A stretch of DNA of 64,000 nt from Aphelenchoides besseyi (taxonomy: Eukaryota; Nematoda; Chromadorea; Rhabditida; Aphelenchoididae). Each line of letters begins with the position of its first letter. Within the stretch, counting starts at the first letter, position 1. This document shows, piece by piece, positions 26,061-39,188 of the stretch. The DNA is taken from NCBI GenBank assembly GCA_024699855.1, contig JAMPIQ010000001.1, positions 16,306,001 to 16,370,000 on the forward strand. The letters run 5' to 3'. The translations under genes and the position numbers were made by a program. A model generated the notes under the pieces. The model ran no database searches, was not told the DNA's origin, and was given only the letters and a program-made list of their open reading frames with translations.

Positions 26061-26886
26061 TTATATTCCGAAATATCCGCTATTTTTTTGATAAAATGCT
26101 TGTACAGCGTTGAGTCCTTTTCGCCACATAAACTTGTACAAATACGAGTCCAATTCATTCTGCGGTATTCCCCAGCGACGATGATTAGACGCTTTTGCTT
26201 GATTCCACAATGGTTTCACAGTATTTGTAGCGCACCACGTTCCGGATCAACAAAATTGATTGAATGGTTTACCGTAGAGCGTGTATAACTACTGCCCATT
26301 TTCATAGTTCAATCCCTTAATTTTCGGTGAATAGGCGTACCAACAATCACTGATTATGCGACTACCCGGTATTTGAAGTTACAATAAAAGATAATCAACA
26401 TGCATTTATCTGGGTAAATCGCTTCAGAAATGACTGGATTTAGCATGTGTTTTGTTCTATTTTTCACTGTATATGAAAAGCGTGCATTCGTTTCACGGCA
26501 GATGTCTCCGAATACCCACTGTAACGGCAACACACGACTGACATTGTACTTGCGACGAGAGAATGCCGATTCATCAATTTCTACGGTCATTGCTGGTTTA
26601 CCTTTTTCTGCAATTGTAAAAATATTTATCAAAACAACCTTATTAATTTTAATTGGATTAGCTAAAAGCTTTTGTGCACCAACAGCACGTAACCATCCAT
26701 TGAGATCAATGGCAGCGCAATGTCTAATATCTGATTCCTCTTGACAAAAATCGAATTGATTTTTCTCTTTTGACCACTAGTACAAAAAGTAGAACACTTT
26801 ATCGAACGGCAATTTGCAATCGTCGAACCACGCCGCAGCTCGTAATCCCACCTCGAATTCCTTTTTTAATGAACAAGTACATGTCA
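26061..26886 (-). pseudogene. Merlin (ISXO2-like DDE) DNA transposon transposase relic
   Basis: Transposase of the Merlin superfamily, the eukaryotic relative of bacterial IS1595/IS1016. Recognisable blocks in order are: CTCSLKKEFE; AAWFDDCKLPFDKVFYF; WLRAVGAQKLLANPIKI; MTVEIDESAFSRRKYN; PLQWVFGDICRET; RIISDCWYAYSP; TVNHSINFVDPERGA; LWNQAKASNHRRWG; and LDSYLYKFMWRKG. The first and second catalytic Asp contexts (VEIDES and IISDCW) survive. The frame is broken by at least two TAG stops (after FYFLY and after NYENGQ) and by a one-base frameshift after ERGALQI, so it is inactive. I did not find its terminal inverted repeats. Confidence 0.85.
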
Positions 26887-26959
26887 TAATCTTTAATTGT
26901 TTGTAATTTGATTTTAGTGATCCTTGATCTTTACACATACAAACAGCATGATTGGACTT

Positions 26960-27220
26960 CTAAACAAGTCGTTTATCTGCCGTTGTAGCATCGACACTGA
27001 TTCTACGAACCCTACGCTCAAATTCTGGATAACAGCGTTGAGCTACTTCTTTCGGTGTCGTCAATCGATTGGGTCCAGCGTTGACCTTCACAAACTCTTT
27101 CTTAAAATCCACATCGCTTTTGGATTGTTTCGAAGGAACTGCACGGACTTGAAGTTTCTGTTCGCTTGAAATTTTCCTGAAAGCGCAGGAAATGAATGAT
27201 CCACGCGTTTGAACGCGCAT
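26960..27220 (-). CDS. Small open frame, hypothetical (possibly mitochondrial)
   Basis: An 86-residue frame begins MRVQTRGSFISCAFRK, which resembles a mitochondrial presequence. It continues with a hydrophilic, protein-like sequence (NRLTTPKEVAQRCYPEF) and stops at TAG. A consensus acceptor (GCTTTCAG) lies inside the frame and a matching donor (GTGAGTTTAC) just upstream. The start may therefore be intronic and the true model different; splicing those sites would create a stop. No family recognised. Confidence 0.3.
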   Translation of the reverse strand: MRVQTRGSFISCAFRKISSEQKLQVRAVPSKQSKSDVDFKKEFVKVNAGPNRLTTPKEVAQRCYPEFERRVRRISVDATTADKRLV

Positions 27221-28219
27221 GGAAAGTAACACGTAAACTCACTAGCAACTCGCACACTATGGATACCAGCTCAAGCTCTGAACTGCTTTATTAGATTGCG
27301 GAAAGTTTTCGGGTAGCTGCAGAATGCTAATCGTTTGTTAACCCAACATCAGCTCACTTTCTGTAACTCTTTTGGTATGTTACAGACACAACTAAGCACA
27401 TCAACATGCTCGTTCCTGTATTAAATGTGCGTAAAAATTATCAGCATTATTTACACTCAAAACGAATAATCTGCTTTACAAATGGAGAAGATGTTCTTGA
27501 TTAAACAAAATCTTTTAATTTGTAATATTGAAGTGTAAATTGTTCGACATTCTGTAGCTGTTGAGAAATTTCTCGTTATCTTTATACATGGAAACCCGTT
27601 GAATTAGTTGAGAGCGTTTAATACAGATGTCTGATCACGTGCAGTGAACTTGAGTCGTGCACCTGACTGCTTTTTGGTCCTCAGGTTTCTGATCATTTGC
27701 GAACTTTGCGACGTTGTGGTCAAGAGCAAGTGTTATTGTTTTTGTAGACATTGGACACATAATCGTTAGTCGCTACGACCTCAACAATTCGTGTTTCTTC
27801 ACAGGCCTCTCCGCCCATCACGAGCAAACTCAGCGGTTGACATTAGTGTGCGTACGCTTCGCCCGTTGTCCTGCTTTCGTTCACTTGCTCTTTGCGCCCC
27901 AGCGTCAGTTCGCTTTTTGGGGTGGTGTTGGTCGGTGGTTGAGAGCGTCAGTTTTATCATGTGGTTGTTGGAAGTTGAAGTTCTCCGTCTTTTGATATTC
28001 AGATACCATTCGAAATGATGTTGATTGATTCAAATGTTTACCGTCTGGTTTACACGTTCGAAACTTTAAAAGTTTTCGAAACTGGCTTTCAATCGATAAC
28101 ACGTGTTTCACAAGAAATTTCACAATTCTCACGAACTTTCTCGACTTTTTTCGTTTTGATTAGCATCTTTTTTTCAGTTAACTCATTCAAACAAAGCTCT
28201 CTGCTCGCGCTCGTCAATC

Positions 28220-29175
<956 letters not shown>

Positions 29176-32100
29176 TTCAAAACGATATCCACGTTCAACT
29201 TTATTTCGCTTTATTTTCCTCGTTCTTTTGTTTTTCATTTGTAGTCGCTTAAGGCATTTAAAATCTTGAATAAACGTGGAAAATTTGTTTTAAGCAAAAA
29301 GTTTTAACAACTGAACTTAAACTGTGAAATTAATCTATAGCTCTTTGTTGAACTCAATAACCAATCTTTTTCTCTTGTTAAGAAGCAAACATTTATGTTA
29401 AGAAGAAGAATAACCAAATGGTCAAGAATGCCCTTTTCACTTTGTTTTCAAACAACCTATGAATAGAAGACGAAATTGTAAACCTGCTTTGGCATAGATT
29501 CCATTTGCTGGATGACATCAATTGGTAAGGTTATCAGTGAGCTTTGACGTCAATATCCAATTTCTTGTGGTGAATTTACGTATGTTTTGGAGCAAACAAG
29601 CACCGTTAAAAATTCTAAAAGTACAAAGAAACTCGAAAGTTCTTTCATAATCCTAATTCTGACAAAAATCTTTTGTTCACCTTCTTTCAAGCTGATATTT
29701 TTATGCGAATGAATTTATTGAACGAAAGAGCGTTGCTTTAACAGTCTTAATCGTAGGCGTTTCTCACAAATTCTTTGGAAGTTCTTATCACTTTATCAGT
29801 CACTTGCTTCTTCCTTCTTGATCCAAAGATCCCGAAGGTTCGTTGACTCGATGTTTCTTTTCAACCAAGAAAGTCAATCAGTTTTGTGCCGAGTAACTCG
29901 AACTTAGTCGACGATTATCAAGCACAAACTTCTCGTTGCACATTTGTTGTCGATTCTTGATTAGCGATTGGAACGTCTAATTCCGTCATTCGTTAAAACC
30001 TAATTGGATCTCCAAAATTAAATGTCGGTTTATACTGAAGATCTTCAATTGAGTTTTCACTCAGTTCACCAAACTTCCATTCCAAATACGAAGAGTGTTC
30101 TTTTGTCGCGTTGCAAGTCGAAATGCCACCCTACGGATATTTTGCAGTTTGATTGGTTGAGTGAATGAAACGAAAGTTCGAATTTGCGTAATCAGTAGTC
30201 ATTCGGTCCTTATCAATGTAACCGCAAATAGAAACGTTCATTCGCGAATGTTGCGGTGGTTCTCTACTCTTCAACAGCTCGCCAGAAGGCGAGTCTTCTT
30301 TGTGCGCGCGGAGATCAAATTCGCAGAAAAATCCGCTCAACTGCCTGTCGTCCACCACGTTTTTGTTTTTCGTTGTTTGCGATTTCGTTGAGAGACTGAG
30401 GAGAGAAGACCGTTTGACCGGCCCTCGAGCTTTCCCATTGGGTTATTTTTACCGTGAAGCAGTTGGCCGCGAGATTAAAAATTGAGAAATCGGAGATCCT
30501 CGTGGTTTTTGATCTTTTTCGCAGTTGCAGAAAAGTTTTACGAATTCCGATTGTTGAGCCCAACTGATGTCAATGCGTTCGCATTAACCAACGTCGACCT
30601 GTTCTTCGAATTTCAATTTAATTAACCGAATGTGTTCAAGTCATTGAAACAACAAACACGCGGGTCCGTTGCAAGAAAATCGGTTTGCGCAAAAGCCGTT
30701 AATGTCGAGAAGCTTTCGAGCCGCTGGAAACCATAGTAGTTTTGGAATTATGAGCTGCTAATCGTATTCGAAAGCCCAAAAGATTCTTGGGGAACACGAG
30801 TTTTCCAATCCAAAAGGCTTCGATTTTGTTCGTAGGGTTTCGGTGTGTTTACGGGGGGAGGGGGAAGACTTCGAAGTTTTCTGAACTTTTTTCAATTAGT
30901 TTTTACGGTCCAGTGCATTCAATCGAAGGGAAACAAAGACGCCGGTCGAGTTAATCGGCTGTCCATTAGCGGAACGACGTCTCTTTTTTTGTTTGAGCGT
31001 ATCGTCTGAAGAGATTTATGGCAGTCGTAAAAGTGCGTAGTTTTGATTTCGCAAAAGTTTACTACCACCCCAAAGACAAACGTTTGAAGTTGTCGTCCTG
31101 AGGGTAGTCAATTTGATAATGAAGACAAAGTTCTTTCGTTTTGCGCCGATTTTTATTGATCGAAAATGCTCGTCGATTACCGTTTTATTCTTCTGCTTGA
31201 GCGCATTTGCCCGCTGGCCTTTGCCCTTCGACAGCGACGACAAGCAGCACCGTCAAATGTTTTCGAGAGAGACACACAAGTGTAAGGAGAGGAGAGGGGC
31301 TCTCGACCGCTCGAAAACGAACTGTTTTTTTCAGCATGTTCGAAAAGCTTTTCGAATCTTTTCGGGATCCATTAGTTGCCAATTGTTTTTAGTTTATCGC
31401 GGGATGTTTACAAAAATTCGCAACTCTTCGCTTATCAATCGGGGCACTCGAGAAGGCATATGACTGATTGATTGGGTTCGTCTCTTCCAGCCATTTCGTT
31501 GACTAATCAATCGATTTGTTTGTCTTTACGAGCACTTCTGTTTGACGACCGTTTCGTGATTTTCATTTGGTTTGCTGAAGATTGTCGTCTTTTTCGAAGG
31601 TCAAGAATTGTCGTTCGTTCACGTGTTTTTTCAATTTACTGTAATTGTGTGCAAATCCGCTCGAAATGAGAAAGTTCCACGTTTTGTAGCTTTTTGTTTA
31701 GTTCGTTTACTCGGGGATCGTTGATCAAAGACAATTATCTTAGGCCGCTAAGTTGCTTACATACGAAGGCACGTAGTGGAAGCACGAGATCTTCTGCTTT
31801 TTAATCAACTAGAATGCACTCGCCATTTCAACGTTCGCGATTAGCGAGTTTGTTTTTGAAGCTTTTAAAAAGCACTGTCGTTCATCGACGAAAAGCCGTG
31901 CGCTTCTGACGTTCGATTGTGTTACGGTCATGACGTTAGCAAATACATTCGTCTTCTTTTTTTACTGTGTTTGTTGCCGTTCAACTTTGAAGGATTAGGT
32001 TGCCGTTTTTGCGTTCACGGAGCAAAGGGACCAATTCGCTCGTGTGTTTCACGCGTTTACACACACGCTTTTGCTCTGCGTGTATGTTGAAGAGAGCGAA

Positions 32101-33441
32101 GACGAACAAAAACTTGAAAGAGGCCAAGCGCTTCGTCCCCAACGGCGAATGGAGCAGTTGCACGTGTTCGGTCAGCGTTTTTGGCACTTTGTGTCTTCGG
32201 CGTTCGCGTTTTTTGTCCTCCGCGAAAGTTTACCGTGCAAAGCCCGTTTGCTATTCCTCTCTTCTCTCGTCTTCATGTAACTCGAGACTCTTCGAACGTT
32301 CAAACACAAGATGAAAGTTCAGAATCTTTCGGGTGGATCATAACTCTTGGACTTGTGCTTCGAAAGGTCGAAGCAAAAGGTTGAAGCCGCTAAAGAAGCG
32401 ACTTTTGCAGGCAAAATGTTAGCACAGGTGATTCGACTAGAGTCTTCTAAAACAGGTGAATCGACGGTACCAAGAAGTACCGTTGGATTAGATGTCGGTC
32501 AAAATAACAATTTTCGTCTTCTTATTCTTTCATACTTTTCTTTCAAATCGTGAGTTGCTCTCAATCTTCGAATACTGTTTACAACATCATGTGCCGCTGT
32601 TTGAAATGACGATCATACTCAGTGCCGACGAGTCTTTCGGATACATTCATGATTAGAATAACCAATGAGTTCTATTAGCCTAATGGCTGTCGTCTGTGCT
32701 ACAATCTTGTTCCTCATGTTAAGCCTGCTAATTAAGCGTCTTTTCGTCTTCAATTCGAAGCTTATTGATTTGATATTCATTCTCTCGCGTCGACCTTCCG
32801 AACAAAATCTCAATGACCAAAATAGCGCGGTTGGCATTCGAAGTCTTCGGGGTTTCAGAGCGTTCGAAGCGAACAAGCGAAAGGACTCGAAGAGCAGACA
32901 ACTGGCGCAAAATTTTTTTTCAACAATTCGCATCCGCTTTTTCTCTCGTCTGTGGTCGGTGCGTGGTCTCGCTGTTGGTGGCGAGATTCACGACCGGCGA
33001 AGAAAACTCGTCGTTCTGTGCGCGTGTTGTTCGGGCGCCGTTTTGGCCGTCCAGCAGTTCGGCTGGGAAAACGGCGTGCTCGTGTGGCCATTTTGTTGTC
33101 TGCGTCGACCAATTTTCACGTCATTCCGAATCTTCGTTATCGATTTCGCGTGTGCAAATTGGCGACGTTTGTTTGCGCATGAACATTTCGAGCGTCGATG
33201 AGCCAAAAAAGTTTGCCACGCATACGCTCGTTGATCGTTCGCGAAACGCCGGAAAATCGCTCTCTAAACGCGAGACAAGCGCGCGCGCGTAGTCACAATT
33301 CACGGGCTTCCGATTCGCTTTTTTTGCGTCATTGGAACGGCGCAAACGTTTTAACAAACTTATTTACAGATTACCCCCCACCACTCGTGTCGTGTTCTTG
33401 GGAGTCGAAATCTAATGCCCGGTCTGGGCCTAAGAAGTAGA
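29176..33441. other. Gene-poor region, CpG-rich from about 30.1 kb
   Basis: About 4.2 kb without a recognised gene. The first 0.9 kb is ordinary AT-rich spacer. From about 30.1 to 33.4 kb, CG and TTTTCG/CGAAAA words are frequent and frames stay open on both strands. A frame from an ATG at 32416 runs to a consensus donor near 32551 (MLAQVIRLESSKTGEST...) and could be a 5' exon, but its phase does not fit the next known exon. The tract probably contains the promoter and 5' UTR of the SEFIR receptor gene. Confidence 0.5.
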
Positions 33442-36426
33442 ATGCGATCACTTCTGCTTCTTCCGTATCTCTTCTTCGTCTTAACGTCCGGTCAACAATA
33501 TTCGTATACTCGCAATTGTATCGATCAACATCACAAGGTAAACAGCATTTCCGGCTTTGTGGACGCGCAAATTTTGTGTGTCTAATCCCGTTGGGGGAAC
33601 AGATTTGTGTGTTCGAAAATCTTCGTTCGAGTACACGTATCTCTGTGAGCTCTTTCATTGAAACCTTGTGCTTACTTAGAACAACAAAGACAGAAAACTT
33701 TCAATCTAAAGTTGGATTTCTGAGATTGGCGTCATAGGCTTAAGATTTTTAGCCATAAATAATTAATTTTGTGTTCTAGGAAGTCAAGTGCACGGTTCAA
33801 GTTGGTAAGTTTCACGTTTCCTGACCAACGACCAGTTTTTTTACAGTCGACTGCGAAAATGATTTACAACTTCCGGCTTATGTGAACGATACGTCTTTGG
33901 TACCTGGAGAAGCACATGATATTCGCGTTGAGCCCTTTGCCAAGGCCGTAGCACGTCGACAAACCGAAGCCTATCAATTGACCGTCGATATCTCATGGCA
34001 AACGCCACCGAACAGTACGCTGAGCAAACTGTTTATTGTAGTGATATTTTGTTTAGATTCAACCAAGTTGCTTCAAGGCTTCTTTTTGGAAATCGAATCC
34101 GAAGATCAAAAAACACACGTATGTTTCTTGTTCAACCTCACCGATTCGAATTGGAATACCGAAACGATTGCTGCATCGGTAAGTGTCATAATTGAGATTC
34201 TGTGACTTCAGCTTTCTAGCCACGATTACACTTCTCAACCGAAAGCTTGTTTCGTTTCGATCAAAAATACGAAGTTTCCGTTCACTCGCTTCCCGAATCA
34301 CAGAAATTGACAAGAACTGCTCAGAAGAAGGTACTTATGCCTCACAATCCACGTTCCATCAACAACAGCAATCTGTTATCTCCGAACTGCTCCAAATATT
34401 GTAAGTCTATTGCGAGTAAGTGGCTCGAATTGCACTTGTTTCAGCGCATCCACACGCTTCGAAATGGACCGCCGGTTTTCGTCGAATTGCGTTGAACTCG
34501 TTGATGCGAACTATTGAGATTCAATTCGTTGGTGCACCACCGCAATATTGTTTTGAGCAATACGAAGTAAGGGATTGATCTCATGGACAAATATGTAGAT
34601 TTTTAGGTGCGACTTTTGGATGAAACAGGTCTCGAGTTGTTGCATTCCGATGTGATTTCCGTTGATCAAATGCAACCGGAGATTATCGACAATGCAACTG
34701 TTTACTTCGGTCAATACAACTTCAGCAATTTGGCGTTGAATCGCACTTACATTCCGTCGGTTATTGCGGTCGAAAAAGCGTCTGATGGTCGATGTTTGTG
34801 TCCGGTCTATGGCACCGGCCATACACACGATTCGACGGTCGTTTGTTCCTGTATTGCTGCCGATTCGAGTCCCGTTAAGCTGCCGCGTAAGTTCGAGAGT
34901 TTAGATTGTGATTGACAGTTGTATTCCAGCAGTTCAAACCGATCAATCGACGATTATTCAAACGAATGGAACACTGCCGACTGCTGATACTGAAGTTCAA
35001 TCAACTGGATGGTAATAAACCAAATTACGAGGGTCTTTAACTTGTTACTTTAGGAAACTCTACTTTATTCTCATCTTCTTGACTCTGTGCATCATTGGTT
35101 GTTTGATTGGTCTATTCGTTTATGCTTATCGACACTATGCGGCTTGCGGTAAAACGGTGCGAATTCGTTTCATTCAAGACCGCTCCCGTCAATCCAACGA
35201 CTCTCTACCCAACAGTGCATCCAAAGCGTTGCTGGAGCCTTCCAGTGGTTTGGTTAAGACACACAACAATTTCAACGTATTGATCGTGTATTCTCACGAT
35301 TCCGACGAACACGATGCTGCGGTTTTGGCGTTGGCAAACTTTCTTCGTGACGTTTTCAACTTTGATGTTCATGTGAGTTTGTAGGATGAAAGCAAGTAAT
35401 CAAGTCGAAAATGTTTAGTTGGATGTTTACGATGCTGAAAAGATCGAAATGAACCTTATGGATTACTTGTCGTCGTCGGTGGTGAATGCGGACAAAATCC
35501 TGATTGTCAACTCAATGGGAACTGCACAACGCTATCAAGCAAAAATCCAAGCTCTTTCGAATGGCGGCTTTACAGTTGAACGAAATGAGCCTACAACATT
35601 CGATTCGCTTTTTGTTTCGCACATTGACATGGTTCTACAGTGAGTTCTTAAAGTTCATGAACCATAACAACTTTCTTTGTTTAGACATCACTCCGTTGTT
35701 TCCGTGCGTTTCGATTTCTCAAGTTTTGGCGAAGTTCTACCGCCACTTCACGGTTGTTTGCAATACGTTTTGCCGGCCAATTTGACACCGTTGTTATCGG
35801 CTTTGACGGGAACAAATCTGAAATCCGATCCACGACTCAACGGCTACTCTCCGGCAGCCGAACGTCTAATTGAAGCTGTGGCCGCGCAACGTGCACGAAT
35901 CTCAGCCAATCCGGACGGTTGGTTCGCTGCTTTGCATCATCGACGACCACGTGTGTTGCCACAAGTTCGAACAGCAATCGAATTACCGAGTATGTCAACG
36001 TTGCCAACGGTTTCTGTTGGGGACGAAGAGGTCGAAGTTGAAAGCGGTGATTTCGATATCGAAGCAGCGAACGGCGATCGAATTCCGTTGATGCAAAAAG
36101 AGGTTGAAGTTGTAACAACAATAACTGAAGTGGAAGAACCACGTACGACAGAAACAGACGAAACACGTGTACCGTCAATTTTAAATCAAAATCACGAGCC
36201 GTTGATTGTGCCAACGCCGCGACGGTCTGTGGACTTTGAAGCAGCGGATTCTGGTGTCTATGACGACTCAATGATGTTCACAACCAACGAAACAATTGAA
36301 CAACCAAACGAATTCGTTCAACCCATGGCACAGCAAACAAAACTGAAGAAATGGAACGATGAGAACGACGAGCAAATGGACTCCGGACTCATCAGCGATG
36401 ACGTCCGAATGATCTCCGCTTCATGA
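33442..36426 (+). CDS. IL-17-receptor-like protein with SEFIR domain
   Basis: Single-pass receptor resembling nematode ILCR-1/ILCR-2, which signal for IL-17-type cytokines. A signal peptide (MRSLLLLPYLFFVLTSG) leads an ectodomain of about 400 residues with paired Cys (CLCPVYGTGH...VVCSCIAAD). The transmembrane helix is LYFILIFLTLCIIGCLIGLFVYAY. The cytoplasmic SEFIR domain begins FNVLIVYSHDSDEHDAAVLALA, followed by FNFDVHLDVYDAEKIEM and ADKILIVNSMG. A tail of about 200 residues, rich in Glu/Thr/Pro, follows. Splicing needs one 242-nt first intron and about ten short ones. Length is about 770 residues. An acceptor at 33370 provides the 5' UTR; AATAAA is at 36786. Which ILCR paralogue it is remains open. 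Confidence 0.88.
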
Positions 36427-36898
36427 CCTCCGAAGCAACAGAAAACCAATTAGTCGAACTTGAAAACCTCCAATCCGTTTTTCTCTTCTACCGGTTTGTA
36501 TTTAAAACTTCTATTCGCATAATTCTCTCAACATATTTTGTACAAAAAATCTTTTACTTAGTCTTGTCCTTTAGAGTTCCAAGATTTCTAGTCACTTGCC
36601 AACATCTTTTTTCGAATCGTTCACGCTCATTTCTCTACTTTAACACCTCTTGGACTCGAATTCATCTTCTCAACTCAAAAATACGGGATTCTGTTTCGTT
36701 TTTTGTTACAAACAAACTTCTACGTCATTTCGGTTTACCCTACAAATCTCTGCGTGATCTCAAAAAACTTCGTAACTATTTGTTCAATAAACTCATTAGT
36801 ATGGGCATCAACTTGTTTATTTAGAAAGAACCAAACATATTAATTCACAGCGAACATCACAATACAATTCGTCGCCGTCATCTGTGCACACATCGGAG
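36427..36898. other. Overlapping convergent 3' UTRs
   Basis: Holds the 3' UTR of the SEFIR receptor gene (AATAAA at 36786 on plus) and that of the small membrane-protein gene (AATAAA at 36816-36821 on minus). The two poly(A) signals are about 25 bp apart. A 133-codon plus-strand frame starting at 36423 lies in this UTR and looks like chance. Confidence 0.6.
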
Positions 36899-37156
36899 CT
36901 ATTCGTCCTCTTCCGTTGAGTCTTCTTCCTTACTGATCGGTTGATTCGTTGGTTCGTCTTCGAAGAATATTTCCGGATGGGCGTTCACAAAACTCGCGCT
37001 TTCAATTACACTAGCGAAGATCATACAGATAATAAAAGCACAAAAGCTAAAAAAGAAGGTAAGAAAGGAAAGAAAGAAACAAATTTACAAAACGAATCCA
37101 ATTAGTACAATGAATCCGCTTGCATCGGACGATTCAGAGGCATTTAAAACGCGCAT
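36899..37156 (-). CDS. 71-residue single-pass membrane protein, family unknown
   Basis: Two exons joined across a 42-nt intron (GTAAATTTG...TTTTTTAG) give exactly 72 codons. The protein has a short N-terminus with an N-glycosylation sequon (MRVLNASESSDASG). The splice falls inside one long hydrophobic helix (FIVLIGFVFFCAFIICMIFA). An acidic C-terminus ends SKEEDSTEEDE. A minus-strand AATAAA 78 nt after the TAG supports a real transcript. I recognise no family. The size and layout recall regulatory micro-membrane proteins such as channel accessory subunits, but the sequence does not match KCNE from memory. It is head to head with the phosphoglycerate-mutase-like gene, with start codons about 130 bp apart. 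Confidence 0.7.
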
Positions 37157-37283
37157 GATACCAGAACAGAAACACAGCAGAAAAAGAATTCGAAATCAAA
37201 ATGACGATCGTCGATCCACAAGAATTCCTTATGCAGCGAACTCATTTCGTTCATTTGCTTCGACCCGAACGGTCACTTTGAAG

Positions 37284-38373
37284 ATGATGCGTTTGAAACA
37301 AACCAATTCGAAGGACGATGGAAAGTCGATGAACATTGAGATCGATGAGGGCGATTATCGCGAGCTTTTGTCGTCGCAGTTTATTGTCGTTACTCGCTGT
37401 GCCGAACGTGTAGACCGTGTCTTTCCGGAGTGGTTGACCACTGAGTTCGATAATTTCGGTCGCTATCAGCCTCGTGATTTGAATCTACCGACTGCGGTAA
37501 TCAAACGTCCCGAGGGATCGAATGGTTTTGTTGATGATCCGCCGATTACAAATCTTGGAATGGTGAGTTATATCTTCACAATGCTAAGTGGTCGCTTTCA
37601 GATGAACTCGCAAATTATCGGCCGAAACATGAAGATGAATGGAATGTGGCCGATAAGTGCAATTTACGTTTCTCCATCTCTTCGCTGCATCGAAACTGCT
37701 CAAGCAATCATCAGAGGTACTGGCGCCTCTGAAAAAGAAGTGGAAATTTCGATTGAACCGAACCTCTTCGATTATTTGGGTTGGTACGAGAAGTTGCCGA
37801 GGTGAGTCAAGACCAAAGGAAAACTGATTACTTGCTCGTAGTTTTCTTCCGAGCAACATTCTCAAAGCAGCCGGAAATCAAGTCAACGGCAAGAACAAGC
37901 CAAGTCATGAATTGGAGAAGTTCGTCGGAAAAGAAACGTTTCCTGAGTTTTACTCTCGAATCGACAAAGCAATTTCGGAGATCAGTCGGTAACTGATAGA
38001 TGAATTTCGATTAATTTCATTCAGTAAACCAAATCGAATGATGTTCGTGGTTCATGCAACGGTTATGGACGCAATAATCAAATCGTTGAAACAATCGGAT
38101 GGCAAGAAAATCGGAGAACACAATTTCCATCATCTTGGCAGTCACTATCCGTTCAACTCGACATTCACTTTGGCACGTAAAGAAGAGGTAGGAGATGGCT
38201 GATGAGCGTGATTAGTTTCCCCGACTGTCCAGAAATGGTCCTACGTTCACGATCCCATTCCGGCCCTTTCCTATCTGGGAACTTCGAATCGTGTGAATTC
38301 GCGTTTCATCGAACGAACCACCAAACCAAAACGTTCAGGGGCTCATCAATCGGCTGAATTGTCTAAGAATTAG
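37284..38373 (+). CDS. Histidine-phosphatase-fold protein, likely inactive (UBASH3/PGAM-like)
   Basis: Branch 2H histidine phosphatase fold, closest to the phosphatase domain of UBASH3 (Sts) proteins. Blocks seen: FIVVTRCAERVDRVFPEWL; DDPPITNLGM; ISAIYVSPSLRCIETAQAII; ISIEPNLFDYLGWYEKLP; FPEFYSRIDKAI; and MMFVVHATVMDAIIKSL. The catalytic RHGE is replaced by RCAE, so the histidine that forms the phospho-intermediate is missing although the second His (VVHAT) remains. A pseudophosphatase is the simplest reading. About 309 residues in five exons. The first intron (37563-37601, 39 nt) is in frame and stop-free. The start MMRLKQ was chosen; the frame is open back to 37110, where it overlaps the antisense gene. 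AATAAA is at 38376. Confidence 0.85.
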
Positions 38374-39188
38374 GAAATAAATTTGCTCTTTTTTGAATCA
38401 GAAGTCTTTTTGATTACTTGAGGAGGTAGTAAACAGTTGACAAAATGGATAAAAACCTATTGGTATGAAAAACTCAAGATTTCCGCGAAATTAAAATTAC
38501 AGATTAACTTATGAATCGATAAGATTGGCTTTGTAGTGAATAAACGAGTGTCTTCGAGTACTTGGAGCTATTTGCGCTAACTCCTTACCACTGTTCAAGT
38601 TGAAAAAGGTATTAGTAGGTCAAACAACAACGTCATGCTCAAAGAAAGATCGTGGAAGTGTCGCAGAGCGAGAGACAAACAGAACATGAGCGCCGAAAAG
38701 CGTCCTACCCAGCGGTTTTATCGGAGCTGAAAAGCAAAAAAGACGAAGAGCCGTCAACATCGTCGGTTTATTAACCCAAGTTTGAGGTTAGTATTAAGTT
38801 CTAGCTCGGCTTTAAGCTGTGGCTGAACAGTCAACAAATTTTGGAACGTTCGACCTTCACTGGTTGAGCACATATTTGAAACGATCCATTTCTTTGTAGT
38901 CGATAAAATACACGACAATCGTTTTCCATGAGCCACAGATGCTCCGTTGTTTTATCTTTCATGCGTGAATTTGAAGCCGGTATTGAAGATTTCTCCAAAC
39001 TTTAAAGATTTTTGCGGTTCTTAGCCCATAAAGTAAATGAACACAAAACTTTATTAACAGATTGAAAGAGAAGAACAATTAGGGACCCGTGATTAAGTGG
39101 CAGTAGTTACATATGGCGGAATAATCTAAAAGGCAAACGAAAGACGAGAAATTGACTGATATGCGATGATTAAGTATAGTGAAAGTGA
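38374..39188. other. Intergenic, one possible orphan exon
   Basis: On the plus strand, 38619-38774 is open and protein-like (for example QSERQTEHERRKASYPAVL, then SKKDEEPSTSSVY and TAA). It is preceded by a TTAGTAG acceptor, but no upstream coding exon joins in phase. The minus strand carries the 3' UTR of the cadherin gene, with AATAAA at 39050-39055. Confidence 0.3.

Larger units (their letters stand above)
24328..28219. other. AT-richer island with transposon debris
   Basis: Between NFU1 and the polyubiquitin gene, base composition shifts to AT-rich. Apart from the broken gene, the repeats, the Merlin relic and one small frame listed separately, I see no gene. From about 27.3 kb to the polyubiquitin ATG lies its promoter and probably a 5' UTR intron; an acceptor TTTTTTTCAG ends at 28177. 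Confidence 0.5.

Noticed and set aside
28060..28090. Possible heat-shock element (TTCGAA...TTTTCGAAAC) upstream of polyubiquitin
   Set aside because: The GAA/TTC units do not follow the 5-bp nGAAn spacing, and TTCGAA words are common across the window.
32665..33201. 178-codon plus-strand frame with a hydrophobic start
   Set aside because: Lies in a CpG-rich tract where several frames on both strands are open; no splice context, no motif, Arg/Phe/Ser-rich translation typical of noise.
36423..36824. 133-codon frame overlapping the stop of the SEFIR receptor gene (ATGA)
   Set aside because: It lies in the 3' UTR ending at AATAAA 36786 and has no recognisable content; ATGA overlap has no meaning in eukaryotic translation.
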